A DNA stretch of 64,000 bases from an archaeon GW2011_AR15 (GCA_000830295.1 CP010425.1:870884-934883), one strand, 5' to 3'. Counted from the first letter of the stretch, positions 33,835 through 42,140 are shown. Notes: generated by a model not told the origin, from the letters alone. Made by a program: numbers and translations.

Positions 33835-34494
33835 ATGAGGTTATCTTCTATTGAAAAAAAGATTCACCCTGCATTGTATAATATAATCTCTAAGGACTTT
33901 CCCGAACTCAGGCCGGCACAGGCAAAAGCCATAGAAGCAGGGCTTTTAGAAAGGAAAAACCTGCTGGTATGCACGCCGACAGCGTCTGGAAAGACCCTTA
34001 TAGCAGAGCTTGCCATGATGCAGGCCATATACAATAATATAGGGAAAGCGGTCTACATAGTCCCCCTGAAGGCGCTGGCATCTGAAAAATATGAATATTT
34101 TAAGAACAAGTACAAAGATATCAAAGTGGCGCTTTCTATAGGAGATACAGACTCCTCTGACACGTATCTGGAAAGATATGATATAATAATAACAGTATCT
34201 GAAAAGCTGGATTCCCTGATAAGGCATAAAGCACCCTGGCTCCGCTACGTCTCCACAATAATCATAGATGAAATCCATCTTATGAATGATTCCCACAGGG
34301 GCCCGACCCTTGAAGTCGTGATAACTATCCTGAGGAAAGTGCTTAAAAAAGCCCAGTTTATTGCCCTTTCTGCTACAATAGGAAACCCAAAGGAACTTGG
34401 GGAGTGGCTGGACGCAGAAGTTGTTATGGATGACTGGAGACCACTGGAGCTGCATAAGGGGATATATCACGAGGGTTCTGTCAGATTCTATTAA
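33835..34494 (+). pseudogene. Truncated Hel308-type helicase (RecA domain 1 only)
   Basis: The 219 residues match the first third of a Hel308/Ski2-like DNA helicase: RPAQAKAIEAGLL, Walker A CTPTASGKT, VPLKALASEKY, the DEIH box (IIIDEIHLMND), SATIGNP and WRPLEL. The frame then ends at TAA 34492-34494. The second RecA domain, winged helix and ratchet found in complete proteins of about 700 residues are absent, and no continuation is visible in other frames. It cannot be a working translocase alone. It is most likely a gene remnant, or less likely a stand-alone regulatory fragment. The break borders the unknown tandem paralogue block. Confidence 0.7.
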
Positions 34495-34573
34495 TATAGT
34501 AGCTTTAAATATAAGGTATTTTTACCCCAAAGTACATATAACCTTGTTTATATATGGAGAGAGGCGGAACAAA

Positions 34574-35113
34574 ATGAAGAAAAAACTTACTCTTGAAGAA
34601 AAATTAGGATTTATGAAAGAATTCTTTGGCGGCAAAGTTCCAGAGTATCTCTGGTATAATCTCGGATCAGCCAGCTCAGGCATATTTAATGACACAGCCA
34701 TAGCCGGGATAGCAGACCAGACCGGGATAAGAGGCCATATAAGCGATCTGATGAAAGTATATGATGTATATCCAAATGACCTCGGAGGAGGAGTTATACC
34801 TCTTGGCGTGCCGCAGTACAGGCACAAAGAGCCAATGTGGATGCCTCTTGCAAAGCTAATAGGGAAAGAAGATAAGGCACTCCTTGTAAAAGATGCCAAA
34901 GAATTGGTTGCGGGGCTTCAGCTGCCAGACAGGGTTATTGAATTATATGCTGCAACCACAACAGACCATATTGAGTATCCTGCACCTAAAGCAAAGGAGG
35001 GGATAGTCCTGAAAGTGAATTTTGCAAAAATGAAAGCGTATGGCCCTATAAGGCTTGCAAAAGTAGCAGGAGAGTACGGCCTTAATTTCTATACAAGCAG
35101 GCACGGGTTTTAA
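34574..35113 (+). CDS. Unknown protein, member 1 of a tandem paralogue pair
   Basis: A 179-residue soluble protein starting at ATG 34574 behind an AGAGAGGCGG site; a longer frame upstream is a shadow overlapping the helicase fragment. It is clearly related to the next gene. Both start with L(T/S)LEE(K/R) followed by F(F)xGKxPxYLWYN(L/I)G, and share VYP, a (L)GVPxYRxKxPxWM block, a GK(E/G)DxAL block, NFA(K/Q)M and a C-terminal (E)xxGxxxx pattern. No family is recognised and no catalytic motif is clear. The gene may belong with the GAPDH-like gene downstream. Confidence 0.65.
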   Translation: MKKKLTLEEKLGFMKEFFGGKVPEYLWYNLGSASSGIFNDTAIAGIADQTGIRGHISDLMKVYDVYPNDLGGGVIPLGVPQYRHKEPMWMPLAKLIGKEDKALLVKDAKELVAGLQLPDRVIELYAATTTDHIEYPAPKAKEGIVLKVNFAKMKAYGPIRLAKVAGEYGLNFYTSRHGF

Positions 35114-35130
35114 TTTTATTTATTACTTTT

Positions 35131-35205
35131 CCAGTAGTTAAAAATAAGTAGGTTTAAATTTAACTTATTTTTACCCGGTTCTATACTTACAGAAGGTGAA
35201 TAAAA
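35131..35205 (+). promoter_or_regulatory. Promoter enclosed by a 10-bp inverted repeat
   Basis: AAAAATAAGT (35140-35149) and ACTTATTTTT (35163-35172) form a perfect 10-bp inverted repeat around the TATA-like GGTTTAAATTTA. The preceding CAGTAGTTAAAAA, together with the TTTATTACTT before it, recurs before the lipoprotein gene at 36858, so the two promoters or gene ends share about 30 bases of sequence. An AGAAGGTGA site precedes the ATG at 35206. The inverted repeat is a good candidate operator or structural element. Confidence 0.45.
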
Positions 35206-35703
35206 ATGACAGACATAAAGATGAGCCTTGAAGAAAGAGCAGCTTTTATAGACCAATTTTTTGACGGAAAAACCCCGGGCTATTTGTGGTACAATATCGG
35301 TCCTGTTGAAGAGGGGAAGTACGATATTACCCCGATACAGGAGCAGACAAAATGCGGAAAAAACTTTGGGGATGTAGAGATACACACAGTTTATCCTGAT
35401 TTCAGCTTTGAGAATCCCGTAGAATTAGGTGTTCCAGAATATAGGGAAAAAAAGCCATGGTGGATGAATATTGCCAACCTTGTAGGAAAAGGAGATACCG
35501 CCCTAAGGGTAAGAGGGCCGGGGGAAGTCCCGCTCACACTTGATTTTATCGGAAGGCAGCCTGAACTATATGAAGTTAATGGCAGAATTAAAGAAAAGCA
35601 CGCAGGTGCAAACTTTGCCCAGATGATTGCATGGGGTCCTGAAAGCAAAAAGGAGCTGGCAGAATCATTCGGATTTAAATATGACTTACACAATAGCAGG
35701 TGA
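35206..35703 (+). CDS. Unknown protein, member 2 of a tandem paralogue pair
   Basis: A 165-residue soluble protein paralogous to the product of 34574-35113 (shared blocks include GKTPGYLWYNIG, LGVPEYREKKPWWM and GKGDTALRV, and the C-terminal FAQMIAWGP). It is followed by the GAPDH-like gene with only 4 bp between them, and its 3' end (CAGGTGA) supplies that gene's ribosome binding site. The two are surely co-transcribed. The tight coupling suggests a partner or modulator of the dehydrogenase, but this is inference. No known domain is recognised. Confidence 0.68.
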   Translation: MTDIKMSLEERAAFIDQFFDGKTPGYLWYNIGPVEEGKYDITPIQEQTKCGKNFGDVEIHTVYPDFSFENPVELGVPEYREKKPWWMNIANLVGKGDTALRVRGPGEVPLTLDFIGRQPELYEVNGRIKEKHAGANFAQMIAWGPESKKELAESFGFKYDLHNSR

Positions 35704-35707
35704 AAAA

Positions 35708-36778
35708 ATGCAGAAAAAAGTCATGATTAATGGGGCTGCAGGAAGGATTGGAAGGGCAGTTACATACGAAATTATGAAGGCAAGAAAGCTTGGAGAGGGG
35801 ATGCTTGAACCTGCAGTTCTTAATGATATAGTTGGAATTGACGGGATTGTAGCAAGCCTGTCAGGAAACGACAGCGTTCACGGCAAATTCGACTGGAACA
35901 TTGCAAAGGTTGACGACTTCACAATAGAAATAGACGGGCTAAGAGCACGGGTGTATTCAGGAGTGGACATTAAGACTATCCCTTTTGCGGATTTGGGTGT
36001 TGATATTGTAGAGGAGTGCACAGGCCGCTACGGGGATGATAAGAAAAACCCGGGGATTAGAAAAAGCGAAGATTTCCTTTATGCAGGTGCAAAAAAGGTT
36101 GTCCAGTCATATCTGGCAAAGAGATCCTCTGATGTTGTTCTTGTTATGGGTGCAAACCATGAGATTTATAATCCTGAAAAGCACCATATCATTTCAAACG
36201 GCTCATGCACAACAAAAGCAATTGCAGCACCTTTGCGTGTATTGCTAGATGAAGGGATTAATATTGCAGGACTCTATATGAGCACAGTCCATGCAGCAAC
36301 AGTTTCCCAAAAGACTTTAAAAGTGCTTTCCGGCGTCTATACACACACGACAGGGGCTGCACAAGCAACCAGCATACTCTTCCCACAGTTAGAGGGCAGG
36401 ATGGACGGAATGTCATACAGGGTCCCGATTCTTGACGGAAGCATTGCCGAGGTGAACATGGTGGCATGGTATAAAGGCCAGCTTACAGCTGAATCCATAA
36501 ATGAAGCCATGCTAAAAGCCGAGAGCAACCCGGCATATGCAGGCAGGATTAGCACACTTAAAAGCAATGATGAAGGCGAGATACAGGTTAAAGAGGACAT
36601 AGTCGGAAGAACAGAGAACGGACTTGTTATCCTGGACGAAACAAGGGCCATGCCAATAGAGGGAGCCAGCAGCGAGAAGGGCAATCTTTATTTCATAAAA
36701 CTATTATCCGGCTACGACAACGAGAGGGGCCCTCCGAAAGATCAGGTTAAGCTTACTGAGTATATTGCACAGTTTTAA
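35708..36778 (+). CDS. Glyceraldehyde-3-phosphate dehydrogenase-like protein, class I fold, divergent
   Basis: A 356-residue protein with the GAPDH layout. The Rossmann start is INGAAGRIGRA (one residue longer than the usual INGFGRIGR). It also has NDSVHGKF, EECTGR, the catalytic Cys167 in SNGSCTTK (usual SNASCTTN), His195 in STVHAAT, RVPILDGSIAEV and the late YDNERG. Archaea normally use class II GAPDH, so a class I-like enzyme points to transfer. The altered nucleotide loop and the Lys after SCTT make a changed substrate or cofactor possible (for example an erythrose-4-phosphate-type activity). The start at 35708 fits the binding site in the upstream stop region. Confidence 0.82.
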   Translation: MQKKVMINGAAGRIGRAVTYEIMKARKLGEGMLEPAVLNDIVGIDGIVASLSGNDSVHGKFDWNIAKVDDFTIEIDGLRARVYSGVDIKTIPFADLGVDIVEECTGRYGDDKKNPGIRKSEDFLYAGAKKVVQSYLAKRSSDVVLVMGANHEIYNPEKHHIISNGSCTTKAIAAPLRVLLDEGINIAGLYMSTVHAATVSQKTLKVLSGVYTHTTGAAQATSILFPQLEGRMDGMSYRVPILDGSIAEVNMVAWYKGQLTAESINEAMLKAESNPAYAGRISTLKSNDEGEIQVKEDIVGRTENGLVILDETRAMPIEGASSEKGNLYFIKLLSGYDNERGPPKDQVKLTEYIAQF

Positions 36779-36857
36779 TTTATTTATTACTTAACAGTAG
36801 TTAAAAAATAGAAAGATTTATATAGTTACATCTTCTAATTTATTTCAGGTGATAAAG
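36778..36857 (+). promoter_or_regulatory. Gene-end/promoter repeat before the lipoprotein pair
   Basis: The stretch from the GAPDH-like stop (TAATTTATTTATTACTTAACAGTAGTTAAAAA) nearly repeats the bases after the stop at 35111-35113. TTAAC-AGTA-GTTAA makes a short hairpin. The TATA-like GATTTATATAG follows, and a CAGGTGA site precedes ATG 36858. The shared sequence suggests that the cassettes downstream were copied with their promoter or terminator. Confidence 0.4.
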
Positions 36858-37304
36858 ATGAACCTTACTTCAAGACTAAGAAAAGGCGCTGTTATTACAG
36901 GACTTGTAGCAATAATCGGCGGAACAGTGCTTGGAGCATGCGCTCCAATGCAGCCATACCAGTTTGAAGCTGGTGATAGGGTTCAGGTTATTAATGGCAA
37001 TTTAGCATACGCCCCATTTTCAGAAGGAAACAGATATGACCCGCCCGGAGAGGGCAAGACTATAGGGGAATACGCACAGGTCCCTGATGGTGCAACCTGC
37101 ATGGTAACTGACAGGATGCCATATGCAGGAGAAGGCAATGAATTTGAAAGATGGTATAAATTAGACTGCCGTGAAGAAGTTCCTGAAATCGATTTGGCTG
37201 GTCTTTGCTTTCATCCTATTAAAGGATCTATTAAACCAAGCAATTGCGGCGAAGAGCCGGTTGGATATGCACCTGAAGATAATCTAAGACCAATACAAAA
37301 ATAA
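36858..37304 (+). CDS. Small lipoprotein with SH3-like domain
   Basis: I start at ATG 36858, correctly spaced from a CAGGTGA site; a GTG three codons earlier is possible. The signal peptide (RLRKGAVITGLVAIIGGTVL) ends in the lipobox LGAC. The mature part resembles a bacterial SH3 domain: FEAGDRVQVINGNLAYAP, then IGEYAQVPDGATCMV, WYKLDC and a C-terminal YAPEDNLRP. Four more cysteines could pair. It is followed 11 bp later by a second lipoprotein gene. It may bind surface polymers, but this is a guess from the fold. It would be a substrate for the Lgt homologue. Confidence 0.7.
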   Translation: MNLTSRLRKGAVITGLVAIIGGTVLGACAPMQPYQFEAGDRVQVINGNLAYAPFSEGNRYDPPGEGKTIGEYAQVPDGATCMVTDRMPYAGEGNEFERWYKLDCREEVPEIDLAGLCFHPIKGSIKPSNCGEEPVGYAPEDNLRPIQK

Positions 37305-37315
37305 AAGAGGCAAAA

Positions 37316-37642
37316 ATGACACTAAACGCAAAACTGAAAACTGGCATTTTGGCAGCAGGGCTTGCTGCAACTGTCTTGACAGCATGTAGCGGCCAGGGAG
37401 AGAGAATACTTGAAAGAGAAAGGCAGTCTGGCTTACAGGTTGAAGTCCTTGCTAACAACTATTGTAATGCCCCTCCCAGGCTTCCAGACCAAAACCTATG
37501 GTATTATGAAGTCATTGTGGAAAGAGAGGCAAACGAAAATAATCAGGAGAGATTCTCTGTGATTGCCCTTCAATATGATGGCCGTGATTATTCCTGTACA
37601 GGACCATGGCAGGATATTGGATATTCACCACAAACACCTTAA
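37316..37642 (+). CDS. Small lipoprotein, 108 aa
   Basis: The signal peptide (LNAKLKTGILAAGLAATV) ends in LTAC, a clear lipobox. The mature protein is about 85 residues with beta character (WYYEVIVEREANENNQERFS) and two further cysteines. Its N-terminus is similar in layout to the lipoprotein just upstream, but the mature parts differ. It is co-transcribed (11-bp gap, AAAGAGGC site). Function unknown. Confidence 0.65.
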   Translation: MTLNAKLKTGILAAGLAATVLTACSGQGERILERERQSGLQVEVLANNYCNAPPRLPDQNLWYYEVIVEREANENNQERFSVIALQYDGRDYSCTGPWQDIGYSPQTP

Positions 37643-37714
37643 TTTTTCTTTATTTATTCAAAACAATTATATATTAGCGCGTCTTAAGATTCTAAAACAA
37701 CGTGGGGTGGTAGA

Positions 37715-38167
37715 ATGTATCTGAATTTAATATCTTTACAGGCAGGCCCTGAGTGGTATGGGCCCTTGGGGATGGGATTCCTCGGCTTTATGCTAGGTTC
37801 AATGCTTCTGATGTTTGCGCTGCTTGTCGGGCTGTATGTGTATACAAGCTTTACTCTGATGAAAGTAGCTGAAAGGCTGAAGACGAAGCCAGCATGGCTG
37901 GCATGGGTGCCAATAGGAAATCTTTATCTGATGTCCAAAATGGCAAAAATGCAGTGGTGGCCTATACTGCTCCTGCTGGCATGGTGGATACCGGTTCTGG
38001 GACAGGTGGCATTCCTGGTGTTTGCAGTTTTCGCATTCATATGGATGTGGAAAATCCTTGAGGCAAGAAAAAGGCCCGGCTGGTGGTCGCTCTTTGCGCT
38101 CATACCTATGGTCGGATTGATATGGTATCTTGTGATGTGGGGAATACTTGCCTGGTCCAAGAAATAA
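37715..38167 (+). CDS. DUF5684-like membrane protein
   Basis: A 150-residue protein with four hydrophobic segments (about 20-46, 60-80, 85-112 and 120-146). The pattern WLAWVPIGNLYLMSKMAKMQWWPILL followed by RPGWWSLFALIPMVGLIWYLV is like the DUF5684 family of small bacterial and archaeal membrane proteins, with repeated W-x-x-(L)-P-(I/V)-x-N/G elements. The role of that family is not known to me. Its start follows GGGGTGG. It is convergent with the Ski2-like helicase. Confidence 0.65.
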   Translation: MYLNLISLQAGPEWYGPLGMGFLGFMLGSMLLMFALLVGLYVYTSFTLMKVAERLKTKPAWLAWVPIGNLYLMSKMAKMQWWPILLLLAWWIPVLGQVAFLVFAVFAFIWMWKILEARKRPGWWSLFALIPMVGLIWYLVMWGILAWSKK

Positions 38168-38204
38168 GCAATTTTATTTTAACTTTATTTTTCTTTAATC
38201 TTTC

Positions 38205-40112
38205 TCAGAATTCAAATCTTATGACGTCCCTGTAAAGCTTCTCATGGCAAATATGGAGCCTCTCTACAAGCTCATGGCTATTTGAGGCATGCCTTATCTG
38301 CCTCAGCATATCTATGACCCTTCTTATCAGCCTTATAAGGTCGCCTTCCTCCAGGCTGCTCAGTTCCAGGAGATTCCTGAAATCCGTTCCAGCTGTAAAA
38401 TCGCCTATTACCCTTACCATCCTCTTCACATAGAGCTTATTCAGGTTTTTTGAGACATAGCTTCTTTTAGAAATGACTCTCATTATATGGGCATAAGTCT
38501 TATCTATACCTTTCAGCGAGAAATAGTCTTTTCTTCTCGGCTCGTATATTGCAGCAGCGACCAGTACGTTTATTTCTTCATCAGACAGCTCCTTGTAGAT
38601 ATTATCTGCAAACATTTCCGTCACGAGAAGCTCGTTTGAATATATCTTTGTGGCAAAAAGCCCCTTGTCAGAAAGGCCCTCTCCCTGGATGTAGCCCATA
38701 CTTTTCAGTATCTTGACTTTGTGGTTGTAAGAAGACATCACCCTTACCTGCCTGTTGCTCTGCTGCCTTCTTATGAAATAATCAAAGTTCATCTTCAGGA
38801 TAATCTCCCTTTCCTCGGGAGTGTGGTTGTTTATGAGATTGAGGACAGTGTTGAAGCTGAGCTTGAACTGAGATTGGATAGGGATATCGTCTTTTGTAGA
38901 AATTTCTTTTATCTTCTGGAAATTCGTGTGCACCCTGTCAATCATCACAATTGCATAGCCAATCTTATCTATCCCCCTTCTTCCAGCCCTTCCGGCCAGC
39001 TGGAAATACTCCTTTGAATTCACATACCTGAATGTAATGCCGTCATACTTTTCAACAGAGGCAAAGCATACTGTCTTCGCAGGCATGTTTATGCCGACAG
39101 CAAAAGTTTCTGTGGCATAAAGCACTTTTATCAGGCCTTCTGAAAACAGCACTTCAACAAGCTCTTTTGCCTTCGGAAGCACGCCGGCATGATGGAAAGC
39201 AATCCCGTGCGACAGCGCCTGCTTCAGCTTCTGGATGCTTAAGAGAGACCTGTATTCGCTGGAGATGAGCGTGTTAGACATTTCTATTATGTACTTTCTA
39301 TCTTTGTCGCTGAGGAAATTTTTTTTCTTTGCGAGCTCTAATGCCTTATCCTCGCAGTCCTTTCTTGAAAAGCTGAAAAATATGCAGGGCAGCTTGTCTT
39401 CTATTTTCCTTATCAGGTCAATGTGTGATGACTTCTGGATTCCTCTTCCCTTGTTTTTTTTCGCCTGCTGCTTAAGAAATTCAGTCGTTGACCTGTCTTT
39501 CATTATATTTTCTATCTTGGTGACGCCAAGATGGGTATCGTATACAAAGTGTTCAAGCGGCACAGCCCTTTTGCTGTATTTCACCACATCAACCGTATGC
39601 TTTTTTATGCTTTCTATCCAGTCTGCAAACTCCCGGGCATTTGGTATTGTTGCAGAAAGGCAGAGGAACCTGACATGCTCTGGCGAGAAGATTATTGATT
39701 CTTCCCATACTGTGCCCCTTTCTATATCATTTATGTAGTGGATCTCGTCAAAAATCACATAGGACACATGCTCGATTATAGGGTCCTTCGTAAGAAGCAT
39801 GTTCCTGTATATTTCTGTTGTCATTATCAGCACAGGGGCCTCTGCATTGATTACGATGTCGCCGGTCATTATGCCAATATTGCTTTCCCCGTGGTCCCTC
39901 TTGAAATCCCTGTACTTCTGGTTGGAAAGGGCCTTTATAGGAGCAGTGTAGACAATCCTTCGCCTGCCCTGTATATACTTGTCAATTATATAATCTGCAA
40001 TAAGCGTCTTTCCTGTTCCGGTTGCAGCAGACACAACAACTGAATGGCCTTTTTCTATTGATTCAATTGATTCAACCTGGAATGGGTCAAGAATAAAATT
40101 TTTGAATTTCAT
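38205..40112 (-). CDS. Ski2/Mtr4-like SF2 helicase
   Basis: A 635-residue helicase with both RecA domains: ATGTGKT Walker A near 32, TAPIKALSNQKY, the DEIHY box (IFDEIHYIND), SATIPNA, YATETFAVGINMPA and QLAGRAGRRG. The C-terminal helical region resembles the ratchet-like part of Ski2/Mtr4 proteins but without the arch. Close bacterial and archaeal relatives process RNA in exosome-like or maturation roles; the substrate here is not evident. It is divergent from endoQ across a 114-bp promoter region. Confidence 0.85.
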   Translation of the reverse strand: MKFKNFILDPFQVESIESIEKGHSVVVSAATGTGKTLIADYIIDKYIQGRRRIVYTAPIKALSNQKYRDFKRDHGESNIGIMTGDIVINAEAPVLIMTTEIYRNMLLTKDPIIEHVSYVIFDEIHYINDIERGTVWEESIIFSPEHVRFLCLSATIPNAREFADWIESIKKHTVDVVKYSKRAVPLEHFVYDTHLGVTKIENIMKDRSTTEFLKQQAKKNKGRGIQKSSHIDLIRKIEDKLPCIFFSFSRKDCEDKALELAKKKNFLSDKDRKYIIEMSNTLISSEYRSLLSIQKLKQALSHGIAFHHAGVLPKAKELVEVLFSEGLIKVLYATETFAVGINMPAKTVCFASVEKYDGITFRYVNSKEYFQLAGRAGRRGIDKIGYAIVMIDRVHTNFQKIKEISTKDDIPIQSQFKLSFNTVLNLINNHTPEEREIILKMNFDYFIRRQQSNRQVRVMSSYNHKVKILKSMGYIQGEGLSDKGLFATKIYSNELLVTEMFADNIYKELSDEEINVLVAAAIYEPRRKDYFSLKGIDKTYAHIMRVISKRSYVSKNLNKLYVKRMVRVIGDFTAGTDFRNLLELSSLEEGDLIRLIRRVIDMLRQIRHASNSHELVERLHICHEKLYRDVIRFEF

Positions 40113-40226
40113 ACAATCTAGCCTTTTTTACTTCTTTAAAATAGTTTGCCTTTTTTCAGGCAGCCGGCAGCGAAGGAGATTGCATAAGTTTTAAATAAGC
40201 ACTCCAATTATCCAGCAGAGGGGAAA

Positions 40227-41495
40227 ATGGAAATAATATCTGATTTGCATCTTCATTCAAAATACAGCAGGGCATGCTCCAAAGACCTTGATATCAGGAA
40301 TATGGAGAAATATGCCAGGATAAAGGGGGTCAATCTTATGGGAACAGGGGATTTCCAGCACCCTGAATGGCAGAAGGAACTGAAAAAAGAGCTGGCAGAA
40401 GATGGCACGGGAATACTGAGGACAAAGACAGGTTTCCCTTTTATGCTGACAAGCGAGATTTCCCTTATCTATTCACAAGGCGGAAAGGGAAGAAAAGTCC
40501 ATAATGTGATATGGTGCAAAAGCCTTGAAATCGCTTCGCAGGTTTCTCAGGCATTGCTTAAGCATGGCAGGATTGATTATGACGGAAGGCCGATATTCGG
40601 CATGACCTGCCCTGAATTTGTTGACCTTATGAAGGGCGTTGACGAAGACATAGAGATAATTCCCGCGCACATCTGGACGCCGTGGTTCAGCCTGTTCGGA
40701 AGCAATTCAGGATTTGATTCTGTTAGGGAGGCATTCGGTGACAGGATAGACAAGATACATGCAGTTGAGACAGGCCTGTCTTCAGACCCGGAAATGAACT
40801 GGAGGCTCTCGCAGCTTGACAGGTTCGCTGTTGTAAGCTTTTCAGACAGCCACAGCTTCTGGCCGTGGAGGCTTGGAAGGGAGGCAACAGTGTTTGAGCT
40901 TGAAGAGCTGACTTATGGTAACATAATAAAAGCGCTGAGGACAAAAAAAGGCCTGAAGGAAACAATTGAGGTTGACCCCGGATATGGAAAATACCATTAT
41001 GACGGCCACAGGAACTGCAATGTTTCCCTGAGCCCGAGAGAATCGAACAGACTCAATAAACTCTGCCCCAAATGCGGAAGGCCTCTTACAATAGGGGTTG
41101 AGAACAGGGTCGAAGAGCTGGCAGACAGGCCTGTTGGGTATAAGCCTGAAACTCCAATCCCATTCAAAAAATATATTCCTCTTTCAGAACTTATTTCAGC
41201 AGCCGCAGGAAAAGCTGTGGCAACAAAAGCAGTCTGGGCTGAATATTACAAGCTGGTCGGAAAACTTGGAAGTGAGTATGATGTTCTCAGGGCAGTTCCT
41301 GAAAAGGAGCTTGAGAAACACGCAGGAAAAAAACTGGCTGAAGTCATTATGAAAAACAGGAACCAGCAGATTAAAGTCACTCCCGGATATGACGGCGTTT
41401 ATGGAGTGCCTATAATTGATGAGAGCCAGAAGATCGAGCAGCCCGAGGTTGACATAAGAGACAGGCAGAAAGGACTGCAGGATTATATGTCCTGA
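40227..41495 (+). CDS. Endonuclease Q (deaminated-base DNA repair)
   Basis: A PHP-family nuclease of the EndoQ type, which cuts DNA 5' of uracil, hypoxanthine, xanthine and abasic sites. The PHP domain starts with SDLHLHSKYS (metal-binding His-x-His) and continues with GTGDFQHPEW, IPAHIWTPW and SFSDSHSFWPWRLG. A zinc-finger region follows at about 263-285 (NCNVSLSPRESNRLNKLCPKC). The length of 422 is close to the characterised Thermococcus enzyme, as I remember it. With XTP/dITP diphosphatase and MutS it completes a set of deamination and mismatch defence genes. It has its own short-leader promoter. Confidence 0.86.
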   Translation: MEIISDLHLHSKYSRACSKDLDIRNMEKYARIKGVNLMGTGDFQHPEWQKELKKELAEDGTGILRTKTGFPFMLTSEISLIYSQGGKGRKVHNVIWCKSLEIASQVSQALLKHGRIDYDGRPIFGMTCPEFVDLMKGVDEDIEIIPAHIWTPWFSLFGSNSGFDSVREAFGDRIDKIHAVETGLSSDPEMNWRLSQLDRFAVVSFSDSHSFWPWRLGREATVFELEELTYGNIIKALRTKKGLKETIEVDPGYGKYHYDGHRNCNVSLSPRESNRLNKLCPKCGRPLTIGVENRVEELADRPVGYKPETPIPFKKYIPLSELISAAAGKAVATKAVWAEYYKLVGKLGSEYDVLRAVPEKELEKHAGKKLAEVIMKNRNQQIKVTPGYDGVYGVPIIDESQKIEQPEVDIRDRQKGLQDYMS

Positions 41496-41498
41496 ATT

Positions 41499-42140
41499 CT
41501 AGTTTGTGCTCTCTTTTTCTTCAGAAAAGAAGCCATGCCTGAGCTTGTGGAACAGGCTCAGCACAAACTCAAGGAGGACTATCGCTATCAGATACTGGAC
41601 TATTATATGCGTGAATAAGGGCAGGGACATGAACTTCTCGATTGTGGTTTCAATGGAAAAATAAGTTGTATCAACTATAAAAATACCAAGCAGCACAAAA
41701 GGCACGAGCTTGGCAACCTCCTTTGACAGTTCCTCATTATAATATGCTGTTATCCTTGAAACCACAATGACTGTCATTGAAATAAGCAGCACAGTAGCTA
41801 CTTCATGGCTTTTTGAAAGGAAAAGCAGGAAGCCGCCTAAAATAAGGAACCATAATGCCGTTATTAATGGGTATATCACAAGGGACTTCACTATAAATAC
41901 CACAACCCCCCAGGCACTGACAAAAAATGCAAAGAAATTATTTTTTGGTTTTTTGAGCTTTATGCTTATTATCTCTCTTTTTGCCAGGTGCCTGTAGAAA
42001 TGCCATATGACAACAACATAGATAAACATCCCCAGGGAATAGAGAGCCAGGTTTGTCAGGTTGCTCCCAATATCTTTTGTTATAAGCTCAGGAAGAGCAG
42101 AAAAATAAGTTGAGTTTAGGAATGAAGTAAAGTCAACCAT
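41499..42140 (-). CDS. Membrane protein, 213 aa
   Basis: A protein with five or six hydrophobic segments spaced along the length and basic loops (HLAKREIISIKLKKPKNN) that place the first loop inside. The C-terminus is charged (RHGFFSEEKESTN). No conserved motif is known to me. It is convergent with endoQ, only 3 bp from its stop, and divergent from the hypothetical gene at 42224 across an AT-rich promoter region. Confidence 0.62.
   Translation of the reverse strand: MVDFTSFLNSTYFSALPELITKDIGSNLTNLALYSLGMFIYVVVIWHFYRHLAKREIISIKLKKPKNNFFAFFVSAWGVVVFIVKSLVIYPLITALWFLILGGFLLFLSKSHEVATVLLISMTVIVVSRITAYYNEELSKEVAKLVPFVLLGIFIVDTTYFSIETTIEKFMSLPLFTHIIVQYLIAIVLLEFVLSLFHKLRHGFFSEEKESTN

Noticed and set aside
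34397-34573. Upstream extension of the first paralogue
   Set aside because: It runs out of frame through the helicase fragment and its promoter; the shared paralogue sequence begins at ATG 34574, which has a good ribosome binding site.
34495-34573. Frameshift joining the Hel308 fragment to a downstream helicase part
   Set aside because: No helicase motifs (RecA domain 2 or later) are present in any frame after 34494; the next sequence is a promoter and an unrelated protein.
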